In this document: piece after piece, positions 53,134-61,478 of the stretch | Layout of the letters: each line of letters begins with the position of its first letter | Position numbering within the stretch: position 1 is the stretch's first letter | NCBI RefSeq assembly: GCF_963974515.1 | Contig: NZ_CAXBDD010000005.1 | Coordinates: 44,483 to 108,482 of the forward strand | Direction of reading: 5' to 3' | Length of the DNA: 64,000 nt | Source of the DNA: Sunxiuqinia sp963974515 | GTDB taxonomy: Bacteria > Bacteroidota > Bacteroidia > Bacteroidales > Prolixibacteraceae | The notes under the pieces: model-generated | Told to the model about the DNA's origin: nothing | What the model saw: only the letters and a program-made list of their open reading frames with translations | Databases searched by the model: none | Position numbers and translations under genes: made by a program

Positions 53134-54426
53134 CTATGCCAGATGAATTTTCAAGGTCCGGTATCCATAAATGGCAATGACCACAAAGCAAACAAAGGGC
53201 AAAATAAACGAAAAATTAACAGCAGGCAGCCAGCCAATTGTTCCCTGATCGATGATTAAACCTTGTAATGGTGGCATTAATGCGCCACCAACAATTGCCA
53301 TAACCAATCCGGCCGCACCCAGCGTGGCATCTTCGCCAAGCCCTTCGAGCGCTATGCCATAAATGGTTGGAAACATCAGCGACATAAACGCAGAAGTAGC
53401 CACCAGCAAGTACAATCCGGGCATTCCTTCGATCAAAATCACCCCCGTGGTGGTCAGCATGCCCCCTGCTGCAAACAATGTCAGCATAAAACGAGCGTTT
53501 AGATACTTCATCAAAAAAGTGCTCACAAAACGGCTTGCTATAAAAATGGCCATCGCCACGATATTGTAACCTTGAGCTTCGGCTTTCGGGATCCCTAGAT
53601 TATCGGCATACTGGATAATAAAGGTCCAACACATAATTTGTGCGCCAACGTAGAATACCTGCGCGATAACACCTTCGCGGTATTTCACATTGCGAATCAA
53701 CCGCTTAAAAATGTCTTTGGCATGGATCGTATGATCGGCTTTTGCCCGCTTTGGCATTTTGGAAACGCTAATAATCACCAGCATCAGGATCACAAAAAAT
53801 CCGAGAATGACGTATGGGTTTCTGATAATCTGCAAATCATTCGTACGGATTACAGCCTTTTCGGCCGCACTCAGCGTTTCAAAAATCAAGTTTCCTGAGG
53901 CGTCCCGTTTATCCGATTCAAGGGCTGATAAAATTAGCTGTGACGCGATAAACATACCCAGTATTGATCCCATGGGATTAAATGACTGCGCCAGGTTCAA
54001 CCGTTGCGTAGCTGTCTTTTCGGAGCCCATCGACAGAATATATGGATTCGCTGTTGTTTCGAGAAAAGCAAGGCCAAATGTTAAAATGTACAGGGAAACC
54101 AGGAAAAATCCGAAAACCTCGAACTGGGCTGCCGGAAAAAACAATAAGGCACCGGTGGCATACAAAGCCAGTCCGATGATAATTCCCACTTTATAACTGT
54201 AGCGCTTGATGATTAAAGCCGCAGGAATTGCCATCGTCGCATAGCCTCCGTAAAATGCAAACTGCACCATCGCCGCTTTGGCGTTGGAAATTTCCATCAC
54301 GGTTTTGAAAGCCGCAACCATGGGGTTGGTAATATCATTGGCAAATCCCCACAAGGCAAAAAGGCTGGTAATTAAAATGAAAGGAAAAAGGTATTCCCTG
54401 GGTACGATTTTGTCTTTTGTTTTCAC
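53134..54426 (-). CDS. fucP: FucP-type L-fucose:H+ symporter
   Basis: 430 residues, major facilitator superfamily, 12 membrane segments. N-terminal 'FALWGFANDITNPMVAAFK' carries the aspartate and asparagine typical of FucP; 'FLETTANPYILSMGSEKTA' and 'LNLAQSFNPMGSILGMFIA' are FHS-family signatures. Located in the inner membrane; it imports L-fucose or a related sugar with protons. Its position between a fucose-isomerase operon and a GntR regulator supports fucose as substrate. It lies 23 bp after the gene for a mutarotase-like lipoprotein. Confidence 0.92.
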   Translation of the reverse strand: MKTKDKIVPREYLFPFILITSLFALWGFANDITNPMVAAFKTVMEISNAKAAMVQFAFYGGYATMAIPAALIIKRYSYKVGIIIGLALYATGALLFFPAAQFEVFGFFLVSLYILTFGLAFLETTANPYILSMGSEKTATQRLNLAQSFNPMGSILGMFIASQLILSALESDKRDASGNLIFETLSAAEKAVIRTNDLQIIRNPYVILGFFVILMLVIISVSKMPKRAKADHTIHAKDIFKRLIRNVKYREGVIAQVFYVGAQIMCWTFIIQYADNLGIPKAEAQGYNIVAMAIFIASRFVSTFLMKYLNARFMLTLFAAGGMLTTTGVILIEGMPGLYLLVATSAFMSLMFPTIYGIALEGLGEDATLGAAGLVMAIVGGALMPPLQGLIIDQGTIGWLPAVNFSFILPFVCFVVIAIYGYRTLKIHLA

Positions 54427-54449
54427 GTTTTTAAGTTTAGGAAAGTTTA

Positions 54450-55697
54450 CTATCTATGTTCTAAATTCGATTTTATCTGCCTAATGGAAACTCCTAAAAG
54501 CTTTTCGGCTATGGAATTCAAGCTTTTCTCGTCTCCCTCAAAATGGTAGGTTTGCTGAAAATGCATTTTCACTTCGCCTGCCTTTAAGGCGGCGGCCGAC
54601 GAAGATGATTCCAACTCGTAAAATGGTCCCAACTGACCACCATCAGCCAAAGGGCCGTCGTTGTATGCGTTGATGGCATCGCCCCTGAATGGTTCATCCT
54701 GAAATTCAACCCACGAAGAATTGACAAAATCAGTCGAGGTGGAATCCAGCGAACAGATCAGGATCGTCAGGCATTTGTTTTTATCATCGTAACTTCCCAG
54801 GGTTGGCAATGCCCGCTCTGGCGACACCCCAATCTTGCTGCGAAACTTGCCATCGGCCTTGAAATAGATCACTCCATCATCCACTTTGAGCCGGTCGGAC
54901 GGAACCTTGCCAAAATAATCATCGGTAACCACGAGCCCTTCGCCCTCCTTTTTGAAAGGGACAACAATGGTCACCTCCGGTGATGGCTGATACATGGAAA
55001 GCATCCAGATTGACGGCATACCCGTTTCTTTGATCCAGTCACTGGCACCGGCATTTTTAAGCTGATTCAAGGATTCGTAAGCCACCACCCGGACGGATTC
55101 ATCCATCTTGATGGGAAGATATTCTTCAATCTCAATCGGGTCGATGATGCTAACGCGTCGGGTCGCTTCGATATGAAAGTTAGTTCCCGAATAGTTTTTC
55201 AGGCGAAAAGCTTTCTGAAAAGTGGCCGTTTCCTGGCTGGCTTCAATCACGTCCCAGGGCAAGGTGTCAATCGCTTCGGGAACACGCCAGTTTTGCATTT
55301 CCATGGGTTTTCCCTTTTCAAAATAAAAAGAAAACTGCCCACCTTCGGGACCGATCCAAAAGCGCTCTTCACCACCAAACGGGTTGAATGTTTCAGACAA
55401 TTGGCTTGTGCCCAGTAATTCGTGATTGATCCATCCAAATGAAAATCCTTTAGCACCTGAGGTCGAACTAGTCATCACCCGTCCTTGCAGTTCGGGAACA
55501 AGCACCACACGCGATGCCCCGGCAACCAGTTCAATGGTTGAGTAATATTTTTGAAGTCTTTCTAAATCATAGCCGTACTGGCCTTTTTCTAGTGTCATCG
55601 ATTCATTTTTATTCTTATCGGTAGCAGCGCACGCTGCTACCGATAAAACAATTAGGAGGCTGATTAATGTTTTGATATGAAGTTGATTCATACGCAT
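54450..55697 (-). CDS. Lipoprotein of mutarotase-like DUF family in fucose operon
   Basis: 415 residues. Lipobox 'IVLSVAACAAT' at about residue 23 indicates a lipoprotein. The rest is a beta-rich domain that I believe matches DUF6786 or DUF4380, both of which have a galactose-mutarotase-like fold: 'VVLVPELQGRVMTSSTSGAK', 'ERFWIGPEGGQFSFYFEK', and near the C-terminus 'DAINAYNDGP' and 'GPFYELESSSSAAAL'. A role in binding or epimerising a sugar in the periplasm is plausible. It is second in the fucose operon. The start could also be the second ATG at 55691. Confidence 0.7.
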   Translation of the reverse strand: MRMNQLHIKTLISLLIVLSVAACAATDKNKNESMTLEKGQYGYDLERLQKYYSTIELVAGASRVVLVPELQGRVMTSSTSGAKGFSFGWINHELLGTSQLSETFNPFGGEERFWIGPEGGQFSFYFEKGKPMEMQNWRVPEAIDTLPWDVIEASQETATFQKAFRLKNYSGTNFHIEATRRVSIIDPIEIEEYLPIKMDESVRVVAYESLNQLKNAGASDWIKETGMPSIWMLSMYQPSPEVTIVVPFKKEGEGLVVTDDYFGKVPSDRLKVDDGVIYFKADGKFRSKIGVSPERALPTLGSYDDKNKCLTILICSLDSTSTDFVNSSWVEFQDEPFRGDAINAYNDGPLADGGQLGPFYELESSSSAAALKAGEVKMHFQQTYHFEGDEKSLNSIAEKLLGVSIRQIKSNLEHR

Positions 55698-55722
55698 TCA
55701 ATCGTCCAAAATAGTCCAAATT

Positions 55723-57510
55723 TTACAATTTGCCATACAGCGGGCCATAGTTTTCACAGGCACGATAGTCGGCACCTTCTTTATTGGTTCCAAAAGAAGC
55801 CCAGGCACTCGGACGGAAAATCTTGTTTTCATCGACATTATGCATGGATACAGGAATTCGTAAAATCGATGCCAGAGTAATCAGGTCAGCGCCAATATGA
55901 CCGTAGGAAATGGCTCCATGGTTAGCCCCCCAATTGGCCATCACACTGTAAACATCTTTAAAGGCTCCGCAATCATTCAAGCGTGGAACAAACCAGGTTG
56001 TTGGCCAGGTTGGATTGGTACGCACATCCAGTGTCCGGTGGATATCATCCGGCAATTCAACGGTCCAGCCTTCAGCAATTTGCAACACAGGCCCCAGCCC
56101 TTTCACCAAATTGATTCGCGACATGGTTACCGGCATTTTGCCAGCGGTTTTAAATTGTGACGAATAACCGCCACCACGGAAATAACCTAAGTCGGCCGGA
56201 CACCAACGTGTGTTGTCCAAACAAGCTTGTGCTTCATCTCCCGAAATTTCCCAGTAGGGTTTCATTACTGCGTTTCCATCGGAATCTTTTTGTTGTGCCG
56301 TGGCATCCAATGTTGTCGAGCCAGAATTAATTAGGTGAATGACACCACCACGAGCTAATCCTGTAAGTTCTTTCCCGGTCACACGCTTCACGGCCTCCGG
56401 ACTCCAGAACGTTCGAACATCCGAAAATATCTGGGCGGTATTGGTCAGCAAGTGACCAAACAACATCGGAACGGCATTCAAGCTGTCGTTTTCAGTCGCA
56501 AAAACAAAGGCTTCGCGCAGACCATTCCAGTCGAACGAAGAATTCAGGATCGCTTCTGTAAAATCAGCATTCGGATAATAATCGGTCCACTGACGTTGTC
56601 CCTGAAAACCTCCGGCAATAGCATTGCGGCCACGTGACTCTTCTCCAAAACCCTTCTCTGCCAACTTTGGATTACCAATCATCAAATCGCGACAAATCAA
56701 GGTCATTTTCACCACCGTTTCCCACTCCCAGTCTTTACGTTTTCGGTCTTTTTGTTTATCCAGAGCATTGGGATCATCACCTTCCTGACAATTCGCTTTT
56801 GCCCAGCCCAAAGCTTTTTCATACTCTTCGTGGTCATAAATGCCTTCTTCCATCCGACGAATCAGTTCAATCGATTCAACAAACTCGGTGCGCATGCCGA
56901 GATAATCCTGAAAAAAGTTGGCATCCACCATCGAGCCTGCAATTCCCATCGACGTGTAGCCAATGGAAAGATAGGATTTGCCTTTGATTTGAGCCGAGGC
57001 CAAAGCGGCTTTCGCAAAACGTAGAATCTTTTCGCGCACATCATCTGGAATGGAAGTATCTCCGGCATCCTGCACATCGCGACCATAAATACCAAAAGCT
57101 GGTAAGCCCTTTTGGGTGTATCCGGCAAGAGCAGCGGCCAGGTAAACGGCACCCGGACGTTCAGTTCCGTTGAATCCCCAGACTGCTTTCGGCATTAACG
57201 GATCGCTATCCATCACCTCCGTTCCGTAACACCAACAAGGTGTTACCGTTAGCGAAACGCCCACTCCTTCACGTTGAAATTTGTCGGCACAATGGGCCGC
57301 GTCAGCCACTCCGCCAATTGTAGTGTCAGCAATAACGCATTCCACTTTCTCGCCCGACGGAAATCGCAGATTTTCTTCAATTAGCCTGGCTGCTGCCTGG
57401 GCCAAATTCATGGTTTGAACTTCCAGTGATTCGCGAACACCGCGCTCGCGACCATCAATAACTGGACGAATTCCAACTTTGGGCAAGCGCCCGATTAATC
57501 GGTTTTTCAT
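55723..57510 (-). CDS. fucI: L-fucose isomerase
   Basis: 595 residues, close to E. coli FucI (591). It converts L-fucose to L-fuculose. The N-terminus 'LPKVGIRPVIDGRERGVRES', 'TVTPCWCYGTEVMDSDPLMP', 'KAVWGFNGTERPGAVYLAAA' and the C-terminal 'PVSMHNVDENKIFRPSAWAS' match the family throughout, including the manganese-binding region. It is the first gene of a minus-strand operon followed 25 bp later by the mutarotase-like lipoprotein, then fucP and GntR. Fuculokinase and fuculose-phosphate aldolase are not in this window, so the later steps must be elsewhere. Confidence 0.96.
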   Translation of the reverse strand: MKNRLIGRLPKVGIRPVIDGRERGVRESLEVQTMNLAQAAARLIEENLRFPSGEKVECVIADTTIGGVADAAHCADKFQREGVGVSLTVTPCWCYGTEVMDSDPLMPKAVWGFNGTERPGAVYLAAALAGYTQKGLPAFGIYGRDVQDAGDTSIPDDVREKILRFAKAALASAQIKGKSYLSIGYTSMGIAGSMVDANFFQDYLGMRTEFVESIELIRRMEEGIYDHEEYEKALGWAKANCQEGDDPNALDKQKDRKRKDWEWETVVKMTLICRDLMIGNPKLAEKGFGEESRGRNAIAGGFQGQRQWTDYYPNADFTEAILNSSFDWNGLREAFVFATENDSLNAVPMLFGHLLTNTAQIFSDVRTFWSPEAVKRVTGKELTGLARGGVIHLINSGSTTLDATAQQKDSDGNAVMKPYWEISGDEAQACLDNTRWCPADLGYFRGGGYSSQFKTAGKMPVTMSRINLVKGLGPVLQIAEGWTVELPDDIHRTLDVRTNPTWPTTWFVPRLNDCGAFKDVYSVMANWGANHGAISYGHIGADLITLASILRIPVSMHNVDENKIFRPSAWASFGTNKEGADYRACENYGPLYGKL

Positions 57511-57560
57511 AATTTTATCGTGTTAATTTTTGAATGATTGTATTGTCCTGTACTGTGCTG

Positions 57561-57568
57561 CAAAAATA
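57561..57568 (-). promoter_or_regulatory. -7 promoter element for fucI operon
   Basis: On the minus strand TATTTTTG fits TAnnTTTG and lies about 50 bases before the fucI start codon. The -33 box is weak (T-rich). Confidence 0.4.
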
Positions 57569-57616
57569 ACAAGATTTTGATATAAAAAGGATGTTGCAGA
57601 GCATGCTATAAAAAGT

Positions 57617-57624
57617 TAGATTTG
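57617..57624 (+). promoter_or_regulatory. -7 promoter element for dicarboxylate symporter
   Basis: TAGATTTG fits TAnnTTTG; TTGC at 57594-57597 is 19 bp before it, a partial -33 box. The element overlaps the 16-bp palindrome and lies 22 bases before ATG 57646, supporting that start over the TTG at 57622. Confidence 0.5.
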
Positions 57625-57633
57625 TACAAATCT
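57618..57633. promoter_or_regulatory. 16-bp palindrome, candidate operator
   Basis: AGATTTGTACAAATCT is a perfect palindrome that overlaps the -7 box of the symporter promoter in the divergent region with fucI. It is a candidate site for the GntR-type regulator of the fucose operon or for another repressor. Which protein binds is not shown. Confidence 0.5.
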
Positions 57634-57645
57634 CAATCAAAACGT

Positions 57646-59064
57646 ATGCGTTTATTCAAACTGGAGCTCCACTGGCAAATCTTGATTGCACTTATTCTGT
57701 CTATTATTTACGGTATTCTATTCCCCACAAGCTATACGTTCGATCAAGACTCACTGAACGAATTGACCAAGAAGAATCTCCCGGTTCAGGTGATTGAAAA
57801 GCTTGAACCACTTCAAGGCGGACAGTACGACACCATGAAGGATTTTCAGTCGCAACTTCGCCGGGTGTTGACAGTAGACGAATACGAGTCCTATCGGTCC
57901 GCCATCCGAAAATCCAGCTACAGCAATCCCGAGGTGAACGCCATAAGCTGGATGGGTGATCTGTTCCTTCGATCGTTAAAAATGCTAATAATCCCATTGA
58001 TATTAAGCTCCTTAATCTCTGGAATTACCAATATTGGTACGGGTAAGAATCTTGGGCGGCTGGGGCTAAAAACGATGGGTTATTACTTGCTGACGTCGAT
58101 GCTGGCTATCGTCACCGGCTTGCTTTTTGTCAACTTGTTTAAACCAGGGCTTGGAGCTGATTTGAACTTTCAAGAAGAAGTGGAAGGATTGGTAGAGAAG
58201 CAGCGCTCGTTTCGGGAAATACTGATTGAAATTGTACCAGAGAATATCTTTCAGGCTTTGACCGACAGCGATATGCTTTCCATCATCTTTTTTGCTGTAC
58301 TGTTTGGCTTTTTCATTACCAAAATTGATTTCATAAACCGGGAAGTCCTCAAAAAGGCGTTCAATGCCATATTCGATGTCATGATGAAGATTACCATGTT
58401 CATCATCCGGTTTACGCCGCTTGGCATTTTTGGGATTGTTGCCAAGGTAATCGCCGACCAGGATGATTTAACCGGGCTGATGTCGCGAATGGGAATCTAC
58501 ATGTCAACCGTGATTTTAGCATTGGGCGTTCACTTCTTCATCACACTTCCGCTATTGCTGAAATTTGTAGGAAAATTAAACCCGCGAAAGCATTTCAAGA
58601 ATATGACCACTCCCCTGCTCACTGCCTTTTCAACTTCATCATCAGGTGCCACGCTGCCATTGACCATTGAAGCGGTCGAATCAAAGTCAGGCGTTTCGAA
58701 TAAAATAAGCAGTTTTACGCTGCCACTCGGGGCAACGATCAATATGGATGGCACCGCGCTTTACGAATGTGTTGCGGCAATTTTCATCGCACAAGCCTAT
58801 GGACACGATCTAAGCATCATTCAGCAAGCCATTATTGTCGCAACGGCTCTATTAGCCTCCATTGGTGCAGCGGCAATTCCAATGGCTGGGTTGGTGATGA
58901 TTACGGTCATATTAACCGCCGTCGGACTTCCTTTGGAAGGAATTGGCTTGATATTGGCTGTTGACAGGATTTTGGACATGTTTCGCACCGCAACTAACGT
59001 TTGGAGCGATAGCTGTGGCGCTGTTTTAATTGCAAAAAGTGAAGGAGAGTCGCTGCAAGTTTAA
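57646..59064 (+). CDS. Dicarboxylate/amino acid:cation symporter
   Basis: 472 residues from ATG 57646. DAACS-type transporter: the serine-rich hairpin 'TAFSTSSSGATLPLTIE', the substrate-binding 'LPLGATINMDGTALYE' and 'IPMAGLVMITVILTAVGLP' with 'DRILDMFRTATNVWSDSCG' are all present. It moves glutamate, aspartate or C4-dicarboxylates into the cell with sodium or protons. Between helix 1 and the next helix is an insertion of about 65 charged residues ('SLNELTKKNLPVQ', 'LRRVLTVDEYES'), which most relatives lack. The stop (TAA) shares bases with the stop of the DUF134 gene on the other strand. Confidence 0.92.
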   Translation: MRLFKLELHWQILIALILSIIYGILFPTSYTFDQDSLNELTKKNLPVQVIEKLEPLQGGQYDTMKDFQSQLRRVLTVDEYESYRSAIRKSSYSNPEVNAISWMGDLFLRSLKMLIIPLILSSLISGITNIGTGKNLGRLGLKTMGYYLLTSMLAIVTGLLFVNLFKPGLGADLNFQEEVEGLVEKQRSFREILIEIVPENIFQALTDSDMLSIIFFAVLFGFFITKIDFINREVLKKAFNAIFDVMMKITMFIIRFTPLGIFGIVAKVIADQDDLTGLMSRMGIYMSTVILALGVHFFITLPLLLKFVGKLNPRKHFKNMTTPLLTAFSTSSSGATLPLTIEAVESKSGVSNKISSFTLPLGATINMDGTALYECVAAIFIAQAYGHDLSIIQQAIIVATALLASIGAAAIPMAGLVMITVILTAVGLPLEGIGLILAVDRILDMFRTATNVWSDSCGAVLIAKSEGESLQV

Positions 59065-59471
59065 CCTTTTTGGTAGTACTCATTCAATGAAATGGTTTTC
59101 TTTGAATGACATACCGGGCAATTTTCACTCTTATCAGCCATATTAAACTTGGCACTGCAATCATTGCAACGATACCAGTTCTCATCGAATTGGAAATTCC
59201 CGCCACGAATTAGCAAATCCTTACCTTCAACCATAGAGCGCGCCACTTTATTACGGGCAGCTTCATATATCCGGGTCAATGTCGGACGAGATACCTCCAT
59301 GCATACGGCAGCTTCCTCTTGTGTCAGGTTGTCGTAATCCAGCAACTTGATGGCCTCATACTCCTCAAAAAAGAGAACCACTTGCTCGGCTCTGTTCTTC
59401 GGTCCAAACACGGAAAAACCTTTTACTGAAGGTGGCGCCAACAGGCGTCTTTGTCTTTTTTTACGAGGCAT
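59061..59471 (-). CDS. DUF134 helix-turn-helix protein with zinc ribbon
   Basis: 136 residues. DUF134 domain: 'RRLLAPPSVKGFSVFGPKN', a helix-turn-helix over about 38-75 ('EEYEAIKLLDYDNLTQEEAA', 'CMEVSRPTLTRIYEAAR'), then a C-terminal CxxC-type zinc ribbon ('WYRCNDCSAKF', 'CPVCHSKKT'). The family is thought to regulate genes, but targets are unknown. The ATG follows the aroC stop without a gap, so translation is coupled. Its stop overlaps the symporter stop on the opposite strand in a TTAA. Confidence 0.85.
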   Translation of the reverse strand: MPRKKRQRRLLAPPSVKGFSVFGPKNRAEQVVLFFEEYEAIKLLDYDNLTQEEAAVCMEVSRPTLTRIYEAARNKVARSMVEGKDLLIRGGNFQFDENWYRCNDCSAKFNMADKSENCPVCHSKKTISLNEYYQKG

Positions 59472-60545
59472 TTAACTTTGATTTATTTTATTCAACAAAT
59501 AATGATCAGCAATAACCAAGGCTGCCATTGCTTCAACAATGGGAACAGCGCGTGGTAACACACAGGGATCGTGACGCCCTTTCGGGTTAATCGTCACTTC
59601 ATTTTCTTCTTTATCGACGGTTTGCTGCTCTTTCAGCAATGTCGCAATGGGCTTGAATGCCACATTGAAATAAATGTCTTCACCATTAGAAATTCCACCT
59701 TGAATTCCTCCGGAGTTATTTGTTTTTGTTCGGATACCACTGCCTGACTTGATGAACACATCGTTGTGTTCCGAACCACTCAGCCGGGTTCCTTCAAAGC
59801 CTGATCCATACTCAAACCCCTTTACAGCATTGATCCCCAACATAGCATGTCCCAAATCGGCATGCAATTTATTAAACACGGGCTCACCTAATCCTACCGG
59901 CACGCCTTGAATAACCCCTTGGACGATGCCACCAACCGTATCATGGTTTTTTCCTGCTACTTCGATTCTGGCAATCATTTTTTCAGCGGTCTCCGCGTCG
60001 GGACAACGAACAATATTGCCATCGGTCAGACTCAGATCCAATTCCTTGTAGCTTTTCCCAAGTTCAACTTCACCCACCCGCTGAACGAATGCGTGAACGC
60101 TGACACCAAATTGCTTCAGCATCAACTTGGCGATTGAGCCGGCAACAACGCGGGCAATGGTCTCCCGGGCCGAAGAACGACCACCTCCGCGATGGTCCCG
60201 ACTTCCGTACTTCTTCAGGTAGGTATAGTCGGCATGCGACGGACGAAACACATCTTTCAGATTGTTGTAATCGTTCGAATGTTGATCTTTATTCCTGATT
60301 AGAAAACCAATCGGAGTTCCCTGGGTTTTCCCTTCAAAAATACCGGACAAAAATTCAACCTGATCGGATTCTTGTCGCTGGGTTGTGATTTTTGATTGGC
60401 CGGGTTTACGCCGATCCAACTCGTTTTGAACGAAATCAAGATCGATTTCGACACCTGCCGGGCAGCCGTCAATAATTCCTCCAATTCCAACACCGTGTGA
60501 TTCTCCAAAAGAGGTTAACCTGAAAATTTGTCCAAAGCTATTCAT
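59472..60545 (-). CDS. aroC: Chorismate synthase
   Basis: 357 residues, standard size. It makes chorismate from 5-enolpyruvylshikimate-3-phosphate with reduced FMN, the last shared step of aromatic biosynthesis. Conserved blocks: 'TSFGESHGVGIGGIIDGCPA' at residues 12-31, 'RPSHADYTYLKKYGSRDHRG' and 'GGGRSSARETIARVVAGSIA', and 'GSGIRTKTNNSGGIQGGISN' near the C-terminus. It precedes the DUF134 gene with no gap, so the two are one transcript. No other aro gene is in the window. Confidence 0.96.
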   Translation of the reverse strand: MNSFGQIFRLTSFGESHGVGIGGIIDGCPAGVEIDLDFVQNELDRRKPGQSKITTQRQESDQVEFLSGIFEGKTQGTPIGFLIRNKDQHSNDYNNLKDVFRPSHADYTYLKKYGSRDHRGGGRSSARETIARVVAGSIAKLMLKQFGVSVHAFVQRVGEVELGKSYKELDLSLTDGNIVRCPDAETAEKMIARIEVAGKNHDTVGGIVQGVIQGVPVGLGEPVFNKLHADLGHAMLGINAVKGFEYGSGFEGTRLSGSEHNDVFIKSGSGIRTKTNNSGGIQGGISNGEDIYFNVAFKPIATLLKEQQTVDKEENEVTINPKGRHDPCVLPRAVPIVEAMAALVIADHYLLNKINQS

Positions 60546-60613
60546 GCGTATCGACTAAAAATTTATTGCTTCTGATTGCTCAAAAGCAACAATGAGCATT
60601 CCTTTACTGATCC

Positions 60614-61207
60614 TTAACAGCCACAGCCACAACCGCCAGCGCTGGCGCCTTCGGTGGCACACGATTCATCTTCGCAACCGCAGCCGCCATCGTTGCAACT
60701 ACCACCGCTTCCACAACCACAGCCTCCTTGAACCGTTGCCGCAATCTCTTCGTCGGTTGCTTCACGGACTTCCAGCACTTTACCCTTAAAGAACAAATCT
60801 TCGCCAGCCAGCGGATGGTTAAAATCCATTTTTACTATTTCGTCGGTAATTTCAAGCACCAATCCATTCATACGTTGCCCACTGGCACTCATCATCGGAA
60901 CGGTATTGCCCACTTTTATGATTTCATCATCAAATTTTCCTTCTACCAAAAAAAGGTGTTTTGGAAGATCTACGATGGCGTTTTCGTCGATTTGCCCGTA
61001 TGCTTCGTCGCATGAAAGATTTATATTGAAGTCATTGCCTTGTTCCAGCCCTTCCAGAAGCGCTTCAAATTTTGGCATCATCAAGCCAGCACCATAAACA
61101 AAGTTTAGTGGTTTCTCAGCCGTTGCCTGTTCTATCAATTCTCCGTTTGCTCCTTCGATTCTCAAATCGTAAGTCAAAGAAACCATTTTGTTTTTAGTAA
61201 TTGCCAT
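60614..61207 (-). CDS. slyD: FKBP-type peptidyl-prolyl isomerase (SlyD-like) with cysteine-rich tail
   Basis: 197 residues. The FKBP domain (about 1-65 and 115-150) with an inserted-in-flap chaperone domain is recognised by 'LTYDLRIEGANGELIEQATA', 'NFVYGAGLMMPKFEALLEGL' and 'FNHPLAGEDLFFKGKVLEVR', the SlyD pattern. The C-terminal tail (about 162-197) is Gly/Cys-rich with nine cysteines and no histidine, so it likely binds a thiophilic metal; E. coli SlyD has a histidine-rich tail that binds nickel. It is cytoplasmic, a chaperone and probably a metal store. Single gene. Confidence 0.9.
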   Translation of the reverse strand: MAITKNKMVSLTYDLRIEGANGELIEQATAEKPLNFVYGAGLMMPKFEALLEGLEQGNDFNINLSCDEAYGQIDENAIVDLPKHLFLVEGKFDDEIIKVGNTVPMMSASGQRMNGLVLEITDEIVKMDFNHPLAGEDLFFKGKVLEVREATDEEIAATVQGGCGCGSGGSCNDGGCGCEDESCATEGASAGGCGCGC

Positions 61208-61478
61208 TTTAAACTATTTAGATTGATTTTGAATAATAATCTGCAAAGAAATAAAAAACATCGATATAATAAAAAGCACACCAATGCTTAAAATATCACA
61301 TTTAATGATAACATCATAAAATTCTGTTGGTTTAATATAAAACAGTCAAAATTCATCTTTTAACAATTTTATGCCAACTGATTCAATCCGAATTTCCTTT
61401 TTTCAAATAGATTTCCGTTTTCAAAAACATTTGCAGCACATTTCTGGTTTGAGTGAATTAATTCAATAGTTAAATACC

